A stretch of 47,367 bases of DNA, from positions 1 to 47,367 of the forward strand of contig JAUIJD010000034.1 of NCBI GenBank assembly GCA_030431475.1, given 5' to 3'. Under the pieces are notes generated by a model, which did no database searches, had not been told where the DNA came from, and saw nothing but the letters and a program-made list of their open reading frames with translations. Shown here one piece after another: positions 1-6,967 of the stretch. Position numbers and translations under genes: made by a program. This DNA is from Verrucomicrobiia bacterium (GTDB lineage Bacteria > Verrucomicrobiota > Verrucomicrobiia > Verrucomicrobiales > Akkermansiaceae). Every line of letters begins with the position of its first letter. Positions within the stretch are counted from its first letter, which is position 1.

Positions 1-127
1 CTTCGTTACCATGCCCAACGGCGGTCGGGCCCGTCTGTCTGCTGTCCTTGTTTTTCATTTCACCTCAAGTCCAGCTCCTCGACAGACGACCCGCCCGCCA
101 TTTTTGCAGAACTTTCGGGACGGTACC

Positions 128-294
128 CGCTCTCACGGTAGGGTCGGACGCCTCGGCCGACCTCAGGACAAGCGGGGGCGCTTGTCCCTACCTTGCCGCC
201 CGGACGACCGTGGCGGTTGGCCCCACCTCGCTCTCACGGTAGGGTCGGACGCCTCCGCCGACCTCAGGACAAGCGAGGGCGCTTGTCCCTACCT
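128..294. repeat. 66-bp direct repeat, two copies
   Basis: Two copies, 128-193 and 229-294, match at 64 of 66 positions and are separated by 35 bp. Each carries a perfect 9-bp hairpin (GGACAAGCG, 4-nt loop, CGCTTGTCC) and an outer GGTAGGG/CCCTACC pairing, so a single strand could fold into a branched structure. Copy 2 covers the stop codon of the PhoD-like gene on the minus strand and could end its transcript. No further copy was noticed in the window. Bases 1-127 contain no gene I can support. Confidence 0.85.
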
Positions 295-1278
295 CACCAG
301 CTCGAAGCTCACCGCCCGCTGCGGGCGACCTCGCTCGTCCATCACGCAGCCGGTGACGACCGGCGTCTCTCGACTCCAGTCGATGCTCAGGCTGCCGAAG
401 TTCGCGCCGCGGAACATCCGCCCGAGCCGATGCCGGTTCGGCTCGTCGCCGTCGCCCAGCGGCAGGTTCAAGCTGCTGGAGGTGATGTCGTAAAGCGGAT
501 AGCCGACCGTTTCCCGGTCGACCGAGATCTCCCCGACGTGGCGATCGCCGCTCAGGATCACCACCGGCGGCACGTCCTCGCGCGCCAGCAATTCCATCAG
601 GCGCTGCTTCTCCTTCGGAAAGTTCGCCCACTTCTCCCAGCGGTGTTCGCTGGCCAGCACCTGGATCGACGACACCAGCACGTTCACCTGCGCCTCGCTG
701 CCGGTCAGCATCTTCTCCAGCCACCGCCACTGGGCCTCGCCGAGCATCTCCCCGTCCGACCCGACCGGATCCCGGAAGTAGCGGGTATCCAGCAGGATCA
801 CCCGGGTCATCTTCCCCGGAGGCCCGAAATCCTCCACCGCATACACGCCCTCCCGCTTCCGCCTCGGGCTGTCGTCCGGGACGTCGAGGAAATCGAGCAA
901 GACCTGCTGCGATTCCGCCTTCATCGCATACTCCTTGCCGGCGTCGTTCGCGCCGTAGTCGTGGTCGTCCCAGGTCCCGGTCACTCTCGCGGTGGTCCGG
1001 ATCCGGGCGTAGCCGGGATGCTCCCTGGCGACTCGATACTTCGCCCGCAACACCTCCATGTCCTCGGTGTCGCCATAGACGTTGTCGCCCATCCACACGA
1101 AGACGTCCGGCCCCAGATCGGCGATCGTGTGGAGCGACGGGGCCGGCAGGACCTCCTTGTAGCAGGACCCGAAAGCCATCAGCTCGACCGGCTCGGACCG
1201 CTTCGCGGGCTCGGCGGTCAAGGGAGCAGTCAGGAAGGCGGCACACAGGGCAATCAACGGTTTCACCTCGCCATTCAC
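289..1278 (-). CDS. PhoD-like alkaline phosphatase/phosphodiesterase, exported
   Basis: Predicted secreted phosphoesterase of the alkaline phosphatase D (PhoD-like metallophosphatase) family, which hydrolyses phosphate mono- or diesters outside the cytoplasm. Metal-binding motifs are visible in order: FGSCY near the N-terminus, GDNVYGD, WDDHDYG, and SGDRHVGE towards the C-terminus. The start is uncertain. GTG at 1278 or GTG at 1266 both give a signal peptide (KPLIALCAAFLTAPLTAEP); an ATG at 1356 would overlap the upstream TM2 gene and add a non-signal leader. At about 329 residues it is shorter than classical Bacillus PhoD and closer to the compact single-domain bacterial versions. It follows the TM2 gene on the same strand with a gap of about 40 bp, so the two may be cotranscribed. 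The stop codon lies inside a 66-bp repeat. Confidence 0.85.
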   Translation of the reverse strand: MNGEVKPLIALCAAFLTAPLTAEPAKRSEPVELMAFGSCYKEVLPAPSLHTIADLGPDVFVWMGDNVYGDTEDMEVLRAKYRVAREHPGYARIRTTARVTGTWDDHDYGANDAGKEYAMKAESQQVLLDFLDVPDDSPRRKREGVYAVEDFGPPGKMTRVILLDTRYFRDPVGSDGEMLGEAQWRWLEKMLTGSEAQVNVLVSSIQVLASEHRWEKWANFPKEKQRLMELLAREDVPPVVILSGDRHVGEISVDRETVGYPLYDITSSSLNLPLGDGDEPNRHRLGRMFRGANFGSLSIDWSRETPVVTGCVMDERGRPQRAVSFELVR

Positions 1279-1318
1279 GCACGCCCCGCGGCAAGCGCAA
1301 GCCGGCGCTCGTGACGCC

Positions 1319-1720
1319 TTACCCCTCACCCCGGTTCCTCTCGTCGATCTGACCATTGAGGGTCAGGAAATCGTAGAGGTAGCCGATGAGGAACAGTCCT
1401 CCCGTGAGCAGCCACAGAATCCCCGTGCCGATCTTGCCCAGGTAGAATCGATGCACGCCGAGCGGCCCGATGAAGGTCTGGCACAGCCACGCCACCGAGT
1501 AGTCGTAGGGGCCGGAGGCGTAGCGACGGGCAGCCGAGCGCTCCATGCCCGGGATCAGGAACACGTCGACCAGCCAGCCGACCAGGAACAGCCCGCCGGT
1601 GAAGAACCAGATCGTGCCACTGATCGGCTTGCCGAAATAGAAACGGTGCGACCCGGTGAAGCCGAAGATCCAGAGCAGGTAGCCGATCGCCTTGCTGTGG
1701 GTGGGAGGGGTGTTCGTCAT
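1319..1720 (-). CDS. TM2 domain membrane protein (two TM2 repeats)
   Basis: A 133-residue inner-membrane protein with two tandem TM2 units. Each unit has the family signature of a glycine-rich turn followed by HRFYFGK or HRFYLGK, a hydrophobic helix, TGGLF and a second helix ending in an aspartate (WLVDVF, YLYDFL). TM2 proteins have no established biochemical role; they are small helical-hairpin membrane proteins. The ATG at 1718-1720 was chosen because the upstream reading frame (to 2089) runs antisense through the next gene and has no membrane-protein character. The gene is divergent from the Dabb gene and lies just upstream of the PhoD-like gene on the same strand. Confidence 0.88.
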   Translation of the reverse strand: MTNTPPTHSKAIGYLLWIFGFTGSHRFYFGKPISGTIWFFTGGLFLVGWLVDVFLIPGMERSAARRYASGPYDYSVAWLCQTFIGPLGVHRFYLGKIGTGILWLLTGGLFLIGYLYDFLTLNGQIDERNRGEG

Positions 1721-1832
1721 GGCCCCAGCATGACGGGGAACGCGCACGACTCCATGGGAATCCCCGACACGGTTTGGAACCCCCGGGCGGGCCGGTTGAC
1801 AGAAACCACGCGGAACCGGAGTTTTATCGCGC

Positions 1833-2195
1833 ATGCGACTCCTGATTCCCATTCTCGCCCTCATGACCCTTGCCACCTCCGCCCTCGCCGACGGCGAATA
1901 CCGCCACCTCGTCTGCTTCAAGTTCAAGAAGGAGACGCCGAAAGCCGAAATCGAGCGCATCGAGAAAGAGTTCATCGCCCTGGCCGACAAGATCGACACC
2001 ATCACCGGCTTCGAGTGGGGCACCAACGTCAGCCCCGAAAACAAGGCCAAGGGCTTCACCCACGCCTTCCTCGTCACCTTCAAGGACAAGGCCGGCCTCG
2101 AGACCTATCTCCCCCACCCCGACCACCAGGCCTTCGTCAAGGGCCTCGGCAAGCACCTCGACGACGCCTTCGTCTTCGACTACGTCGCCAAATAG
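1833..2195 (+). CDS. Dabb (stress-responsive alpha/beta barrel) protein, exported
   Basis: A 120-residue protein with a clear signal peptide (MRLLIPILALMTLATSALA) followed by one Dabb ferredoxin-like domain. The family pattern is present: YRHLVCFKFKKE at the start, a helix with FIALADKI, FEWGTNVSPE, then THAFLVTF and HPDHQAF. Dabb proteins form dimeric alpha/beta barrels; several are enzymes or binding proteins, but most bacterial secreted ones have no assigned substrate. Exported Dabb proteins with HxVxFKFK are common in Verrucomicrobiota and Planctomycetota. It is followed on the same strand by the MBL-fold gene after a 69-bp gap holding a twin-hairpin repeat. Confidence 0.9.
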   Translation: MRLLIPILALMTLATSALADGEYRHLVCFKFKKETPKAEIERIEKEFIALADKIDTITGFEWGTNVSPENKAKGFTHAFLVTFKDKAGLETYLPHPDHQAFVKGLGKHLDDAFVFDYVAK

Positions 2196-2202
2196 CACGG
2201 TG

Positions 2203-2250
2203 GCTGCGGCGGCTCGCCGCAGGCCGTGGAAGCGGCGGCCCGCCGCCTTC
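2203..2250. repeat. Twin-hairpin REP-like element, copy A
   Basis: Two adjacent perfect hairpins, TGCGGCG/CGCCGCA and GCGGCGG/CCGCCGC, are joined by GGCCGTGG. The same layout and linker recur at 3252-3297 and 5208-5252 with different but still complementary arms. This copy lies between the Dabb and MBL genes. Confidence 0.75.
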
Positions 2251-2264
2251 CCGTTCTCTCCATC

Positions 2265-3251
2265 ATGACTTCTCCCTCCCGTCGCCTCTTCCTCGGCACC
2301 TCCGCCGCCGGCCTCGCCGCCGCCTTCGGCACCCGCGTCTCCGCCGCCGAAGCCCCGGAAGCCCCCGGGTTGCGCACCCCCTTCATCTACCCCTTCCGCA
2401 TCGGTGAGGTGGAGGCCTGGTCGATCTCCGATGCCAACCTGATGCTCAACGAGGGCCTCGACCTGATGTGGCCACGCGAGGAGCACCCGCACATGACCGA
2501 GGTCATGCAGGCCCACGGCGAACCCGGCGGCCCGCTGCCGCTCTACGTCAACGTGCTGGTCCTCCGCCACGGCAAGGAGGTCATCCTCTTCGACGCCGGC
2601 TTCGGCGGTCCGGTCCGCCCGCGCCTCGGCTGGCTCGCCGACGGCCTCGCCGCCATCGGGATCACCCCCGACCAGGTCACCGCCGGATTCCTCAGCCACG
2701 CCCACGCCGACCACCTCAACGGCTTCGTCGCCGACGGCCAACCCGCCTTTCCCAATGCCGCCTTCCACCTGCTGCCCGAGGAACTCGACTTCTGGCGCGG
2801 CAAGGACCCCGACTTTTCCCGGTCGAAGCGCAACCGGCAGCAACTCCCCGGCATGATCCGCGAGGTGCGCAGGAACTTCGACATCCTCGAACCCGTCACC
2901 GCCCCCGTGAAGGACGGCGACCAGCTCTTCGGCGGACTCGTCACCGTCCACGCCGCGCCCGGCCACACCGCCGGCCACGCCTGCTTCCGGATCCGCTCCG
3001 GCGACGACGAGCTGCTCCACCTGATGGACCTCGCCCACCATCACCTGCTGATGTTCGCCGACCCGGCGTGGACCATCGCCTTCGACCACGACCCGGCGCA
3101 GTCGGTGGTCACGCGGAAGAAGTTCTGGTCCGAAGCCGCCGCCAAGCGGACCCGCTGCTACGGGTTCCACCTTCCGTGGCCCGGCCTCGGCCACATCCTC
3201 GCCGACGGCCCCGGCTACCGCTGGTGGCCCGAAGCCTGGCGGTGGGGGTAG
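2265..3251 (+). CDS. MBL-fold metallo-hydrolase with Tat signal
   Basis: A metallo-beta-lactamase superfamily hydrolase of about 328 residues. The zinc motif HAHADH is intact (SHAHADHLNGF), followed by the downstream histidine in PGHTAGH and the aspartate in LMDLAHHH, which fits a two-metal site. The N-terminus reads SPSRRLFLGTSAAGLAAAF, a twin-arginine type leader (SRRLFLG), implying export in a folded state. ATG 2265 was chosen because it begins directly before this leader; the frame is open upstream to 2226, but that part lies in the REP-like repeat. The family includes lactonases and other ester hydrolases; the substrate cannot be assigned. It converges on typA with a REP-like element between the two stop codons. 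Confidence 0.9.
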   Translation: MTSPSRRLFLGTSAAGLAAAFGTRVSAAEAPEAPGLRTPFIYPFRIGEVEAWSISDANLMLNEGLDLMWPREEHPHMTEVMQAHGEPGGPLPLYVNVLVLRHGKEVILFDAGFGGPVRPRLGWLADGLAAIGITPDQVTAGFLSHAHADHLNGFVADGQPAFPNAAFHLLPEELDFWRGKDPDFSRSKRNRQQLPGMIREVRRNFDILEPVTAPVKDGDQLFGGLVTVHAAPGHTAGHACFRIRSGDDELLHLMDLAHHHLLMFADPAWTIAFDHDPAQSVVTRKKFWSEAAAKRTRCYGFHLPWPGLGHILADGPGYRWWPEAWRWG

Positions 3252-3300
3252 CTGCCCCGGCCCGGGGCAGGCCGTGGTCGCGGCGGCTCGCCGCGAGGCG
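3249..3300. repeat. Twin-hairpin REP-like element, copy B
   Basis: Hairpins TGCCCCGG/CCGGGGCA and TCGCGGCG/CGCCGCGA are separated by the conserved GGCCGTGG linker. It sits between the converging ends of the MBL and typA genes, so it may also serve as a bidirectional terminator. Confidence 0.78.
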
Positions 3301-3304
3301 AAAT

Positions 3305-5128
3305 TCACGCCTTCGCCGCCTTCGCCATCCGCTTGCGCTCGTGCGGATCGAGGATGCGCTTCCTGAGGCGCAGGTGGCTCGGGGTCGCCTCCACCAGCTC
3401 GTCCTGCTCGATGTACTCGATCGCCCGCTCCAGCGAGAACCGCTTCGGCGGGCTCAGCTTGGAAGTCTTGTCCTTGCCGGCCGAGCGCATGTTGTCGAGG
3501 TGCTTCTCCTTCACCGGGTTCACCGGCAGGTCGTCGGCCCGCGGGTTCTCGCCGACCAGCATGCCGGTGTAGACCTCCTCGCCGGGACCGATGAACAGGA
3601 TCCCCCGCTCCTCGAGCGCCTGCAGCGAGTAGGTCGTCGACTGGCCCTTCTCCATCGACACCAGCGTGCCGGTGATGCGGGTCGTGATCTCACCGGCGTG
3701 CGGCGCATACTCGTCGAAGAGGTGGCTCATGATGCCGTGACCCGAGGTCAGGTTCACCAGCTCGCTCTCGAAGCCGATCACCCCACGCGTCGGGATCTTT
3801 GCCTGGATCAGCGTCCGGCCGCTGGCCTCGACCTCCATGTTCTCGAGCACGCCCTTGCGGTTGTTCAGCACCTTGAGGATGCCCTGCGAGTACTCGTCGG
3901 GCGCCTCGACGTAGAGCGTTTCGAAGGGTTCGAGCAGCTGCCCGCCCTCGTCGCGGCGGTAGATCACCGTGGGGCGCGACACCAGCACCTCGTAGCCTTC
4001 GCGGCGCATGGTTTCGACCAGCACCGCGATCTGCATCGCGCCGCGCGCCGAGACCTTGAACACACCGGCCTGGTCGGTCTCCTCGACGTGGATGGAAATG
4101 TTCGTCTTCACCTCGCGCATCAGGCGGTCGAGGATGGCCCGCGAGGTGACGTGCTTGCCGTCCTTGCCGGCCAGCGGACCATCGTTGATCGAGAACTCCA
4201 TCTGCACCGTCGGCGGATCGATCGCGACGAAGGGCAGTTGCTCGGCATCCTCGCTGGCGGCCAGCGTGTCGCCGATGTCGATGTCGTCGATGCCCGCGGC
4301 GATGCCGACGATCCCGCCGGCGCTGCCGCCTTCGGAGTCGTGCGTCGCCAGGCCCGAGTAGGAGAAAGTCTTCAGCACCTTCGAGCGCTGCTTGGTGCCG
4401 TCCTTGCGCAGCAGCCAGACGTTGTCGCCCTTCTTCACGCTGCCGCCGAGCACCTTGCCGACCGCCACCCGGCCGACGTAGTCGTCCCAGTCGATGTTCG
4501 ACACCAGCATCGAGAACGGCGCGTCCTCTTTGGCGTCCGGCTCGGGGATGTACTCGACGATCTTCTTCAGCAGCGGCGTGCAGTCGACCCGCTCGTCGTC
4601 GGGCGACTCCATGAAGTAGCCGTCGCGCGCCGAGCCGTAGAGGAAGGGCGCCTCGAACTGATCCTCGGTCGCGTCGAGGTCGAGGAAGAGCTCAAGGACC
4701 TGGTCGTGCACCTTGAGCGGCGTTGCCAGCTCGCGGTCGATCTTGTTCACCACCACGATGGGCTTCAGGCCTTCCTGCAGCGCCTTGCGCAGCACGAAGC
4801 GGGTCTGCGCCTGCGGGCCGCCGGTCGCATCGACCACCAGCAGCACGCCGTCGACCATTTTCATCACCCGCTCCACCTCCGCGCCAAAGTCGGCGTGGCC
4901 GGGGGTGTCGATGATGTTGATCGTGTTGCCCTCCCAGTGGATGGAGGTGTTCTTGGCCTTGATCGTGATCCCCTTCTCCTTCTCGAGGTCCATGGAATCC
5001 ATCGCCCGCTCCTGCCGCTCCTGGTTTTCGCGGTAGGTGCCGCCGGCCTGCAGCAGCTGGTCCACGAGCGTGGTCTTCCCGTGGTCGACGTGGGCGATGA
5101 TGGCGAGATTGCGGATATTCAGGGACAT
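3305..5128 (-). CDS. typA: Translational GTPase TypA/BipA
   Basis: A 607-residue ribosome-associated GTPase of the EF-G/LepA group that helps ribosome assembly and translation under stress and low temperature. The G domain shows G1 AHVDHGKT (residues 12-19), the switch II motif DTPGHADFG, G4 NKID and a G5-region serine. The EF-G-like domains and the family-specific C-terminus follow, including SPPKRFSLERAIEYIE and a basic tail. The length is normal for full-length TypA. The start at 5128 (SLNIRNLAIIAHVDHGK) matches the usual N-terminus. Transcription may begin in the 122-bp gap that also contains REP copy C. Confidence 0.98.
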   Translation of the reverse strand: MSLNIRNLAIIAHVDHGKTTLVDQLLQAGGTYRENQERQERAMDSMDLEKEKGITIKAKNTSIHWEGNTINIIDTPGHADFGAEVERVMKMVDGVLLVVDATGGPQAQTRFVLRKALQEGLKPIVVVNKIDRELATPLKVHDQVLELFLDLDATEDQFEAPFLYGSARDGYFMESPDDERVDCTPLLKKIVEYIPEPDAKEDAPFSMLVSNIDWDDYVGRVAVGKVLGGSVKKGDNVWLLRKDGTKQRSKVLKTFSYSGLATHDSEGGSAGGIVGIAAGIDDIDIGDTLAASEDAEQLPFVAIDPPTVQMEFSINDGPLAGKDGKHVTSRAILDRLMREVKTNISIHVEETDQAGVFKVSARGAMQIAVLVETMRREGYEVLVSRPTVIYRRDEGGQLLEPFETLYVEAPDEYSQGILKVLNNRKGVLENMEVEASGRTLIQAKIPTRGVIGFESELVNLTSGHGIMSHLFDEYAPHAGEITTRITGTLVSMEKGQSTTYSLQALEERGILFIGPGEEVYTGMLVGENPRADDLPVNPVKEKHLDNMRSAGKDKTSKLSPPKRFSLERAIEYIEQDELVEATPSHLRLRKRILDPHERKRMAKAAKA

Positions 5129-5204
5129 GGCGGACGGATGGTCGGCGGAAATGCCGCGGCCCTATGGGCCCAAACACCCCGCTTGGCAAGGCGCAACGCG
5201 TGCA

Positions 5205-5255
5205 GTAGCTGCCGCGGCCCGCGGCAGGCCGTGGCGACGGCGGCCCGCCGTCACC
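5205..5255. repeat. Twin-hairpin REP-like element, copy C
   Basis: Hairpins TGCCGCGG/CCGCGGCA and GACGGCGG/CCGCCGTC flank the conserved linker GGCCGTGG. The element ends at the stop codon of the FAD oxidoreductase gene, upstream of typA. Confidence 0.78.
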
Positions 5256-6210
5256 CGCACTCCAACCACCGCCCCACCTCCAGCTCCTCCTCGATCTCCG
5301 CCCCATCCACCAGCCACTCGGCCAGCCGCCGGGCCACCCCGGGGGCATACAGCGAGCCCTTCGACCCCAGCCCGTTGAACACCACCTCTCCCCCCGTTTC
5401 TCCGATCAACGGCATGCTCCGCCGGATGATCGGCCGCACCCCGGCCTCGTGGGCCACCACCTCGAAACCCCGGATCCCGAGGGCCTTGAGAATCCCCTCC
5501 ACCCGCGCCCGCCCGGCCGCCGTCGGCGTCCCATCGAGCTCATCCCACTCATAGGTCGCCCCCGCCTTGAACAGCCCGTCGCCCACCGGCACCAGCCAGC
5601 CGCCGCCACCGACCAGAATCCGCGACCCGTCCGCCTCCGGAATCCTCAGCGTCAGGATCTCCCCCTTCGCGCAGCGATGCTCGCCGAGCTTCCGGTCCAT
5701 CAGATCAAACGCCCCGCCACACCTCACCACCCGCCCTCCTCCGCGCTCCCCGCCTTCCGCTCCCCACTTCTTCTCCGTTGCCTCGCAGAAGGCCCGCGCA
5801 TCCACCCGGCCTCCGCCCTTCAAGATCACCCTCGCCCTCCAGCCGTCCGCGTCCTCCTCCACCCGCTCCACCCACCGCGCCACGTCCGGCCGCTCCAGCT
5901 TGCGCGCCACCTTCGGCCACTCCTTCTCCGCGACCAGCCGCACCACCGGATGCGGAAACCAGAGCGTCGTGCCAATCTCCCGCCCGGCCCGCTCGAAGAA
6001 GGCTGTCGACTCCGGCAGGAACTCCGCGATCCGCCAGCTCGGCTGGTAGTTCTTCCCCGTCACCGGATTCACCAGCCCTGCCGCCACCCGCGACGCCTCC
6101 CCGCTCCTTCGCTCACTCACCAGCCGCACCGCCGCCCCGCGTGCCTTCAGCTGCCAGGCCAGGCAGCACCCCGCCAGCCCCGCACCCAGGATCGTCACAT
6201 CATCCGCCAT
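5251..6210 (-). CDS. FAD-dependent oxidoreductase (DAO/glycine-oxidase type)
   Basis: A single-domain FAD oxidoreductase of about 319 residues in the D-amino-acid oxidase/ThiO/MnmC-C group. The Rossmann dinucleotide-binding motif ILGAGLAGCCLAWQL is at the N-terminus, and the C-terminal FAD contact region reads GLGSKGSLYAPGVA, as in this superfamily. The middle region with AAGLVNPVTGK resembles MnmC C-terminal oxidase-like proteins. The substrate is unknown; an amine or amino acid is the family expectation. ATG 6210 was chosen over GTG 6216. It lies upstream of typA on the same strand, with a REP-like element between. Nothing indicates that it is broken. Confidence 0.85.
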   Translation of the reverse strand: MADDVTILGAGLAGCCLAWQLKARGAAVRLVSERRSGEASRVAAGLVNPVTGKNYQPSWRIAEFLPESTAFFERAGREIGTTLWFPHPVVRLVAEKEWPKVARKLERPDVARWVERVEEDADGWRARVILKGGGRVDARAFCEATEKKWGAEGGERGGGRVVRCGGAFDLMDRKLGEHRCAKGEILTLRIPEADGSRILVGGGGWLVPVGDGLFKAGATYEWDELDGTPTAAGRARVEGILKALGIRGFEVVAHEAGVRPIIRRSMPLIGETGGEVVFNGLGSKGSLYAPGVARRLAEWLVDGAEIEEELEVGRWLECG

Positions 6211-6299
6211 GCCCACGATCTACCCGAACGACCTCCCCATGCCACGCCCCAAACAAGGTCCTCCTGCTTCAGCCGCCCGAAGCCCCGGCGGACCGCGCG

Positions 6300-6466
6300 A
6301 CCCCAGTCGCGCCCCCCACAACCCCAGCCACACAACCCCAGCCACACAACCCCAGCCGCAACCCCAGCCGCAACCCCAGCCCCTTCGCTTCCTTCGCGTC
6401 CTTCTGTAAACCACCCCACAACCCCAGCCACTTCTCACTTCTCACTTCCCACTTCCCACTTCCCCC
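6300..6466. repeat. Tandem low-complexity repeats (AACCCCAGCC units, CTTCTCA/CTTCCCA heptamers)
   Basis: The gap 6211-6527 holds no gene. From about 6317 it has three 14-bp units (ACAACCCCAGCCAC type) and two 12-bp units (AACCCCAGCCGC type), then a dispersed-type segment at 6382-6410 that reads on the minus strand TTTACAGAAGGACGCGAAGG and continues with a similar purine-rich stretch. One more ACAACCCCAGCCAC unit follows, and then four heptamers of CTTCTCA/CTTCCCA. This is slippage-prone DNA upstream of a small exported protein. Confidence 0.8.
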
Positions 6467-6527
6467 CACGCCATCCCGTCACCCCATTCTCCTTCCCCCG
6501 CCGTCCGGCTTCCCCCACCCTGCGAGC

Positions 6528-6893
6528 ATGAAACCCAGCCTCATCGCCCTGCTGGCCACCCTCCCGCTGCTCACCTTCGCCACCGAGCTCGACTTCGAGG
6601 AAAAGTTCGCCGATCCCGCCACCCGCGACGCCGCCCTCGCCGAGCTCGTCCCCGGCACCCGCGACTGGTTCTTCCACCACGCGCTCCACCACCAGCTCCG
6701 CGGCAAGACCGACGCCTTCCAGCGCGTCGCCGACGACTGGCAGGCCGCCACCAGCCGCCGCCGCGACCCGGTCTCCTCCGACGGCCTCGAAACGCTCCGC
6801 ACCCTCACCGACGGCACCCCGCCCCCCACCGGCCGCCTCGCCCTGTTCATCAGCCACCCCGAAAAGGGTTCCCGCACCCTCACCCTCGAATAG
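6528..6893 (+). CDS. Short exported protein, possibly a truncated larger gene
   Basis: An open reading frame of 121 residues. It has a signal peptide (MKPSLIALLATLPLLTFATE) followed by FEEKFADPATRDAALAELVPG and a Trp/Phe/His-rich stretch (DWFFHHALHHQLRG). That start resembles the N-terminus of very long uncharacterised Verrucomicrobiota proteins, in which an LVPGT-aromatic segment begins a helical repeat region; this resemblance is from memory and is only suggestive. The product here stops after about 100 mature residues, directly before a tandem repeat at 6893-6950, so it may be a truncated remnant. ATG 6528 was chosen because it begins the signal peptide; the same frame is open far upstream through repeat DNA. 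The function is unknown. Confidence 0.6.
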   Translation: MKPSLIALLATLPLLTFATELDFEEKFADPATRDAALAELVPGTRDWFFHHALHHQLRGKTDAFQRVADDWQAATSRRRDPVSSDGLETLRTLTDGTPPPTGRLALFISHPEKGSRTLTLE

Positions 6894-6952
6894 CAAGGAG
6901 GGGCTCCTTCAAGGTGCCCCCACCAAGGAGAGGCTCCTTCCAGGTGCCCCGG
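6893..6952. repeat. Two tandem ~30-bp imperfect-palindrome units
   Basis: Two head-to-tail units both begin CAAGGAGGGGCTCC or CAAGGAGAGGCTCC and end GGTGCCCC. Each contains AAGGAG-CTCCTT and GGGGC-GCCCC pairing. They lie between the small exported gene and the molybdopterin oxidoreductase start, and may be a terminator or a REP-type repeat. Confidence 0.7.
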
Positions 6953-6967
6953 CCCTCCCCGTTTCCC

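Noticed and set aside
2468-5554. A 1028-residue open frame on the + strand
   Set aside because: It runs antisense through typA and has an Arg/His/Leu-rich composition typical of shadow frames in high-G+C DNA.
6300-6466. Tandem repeats as a CRISPR array
   Set aside because: Units are 7-14 bp with no unique spacers, and no cas gene is present.
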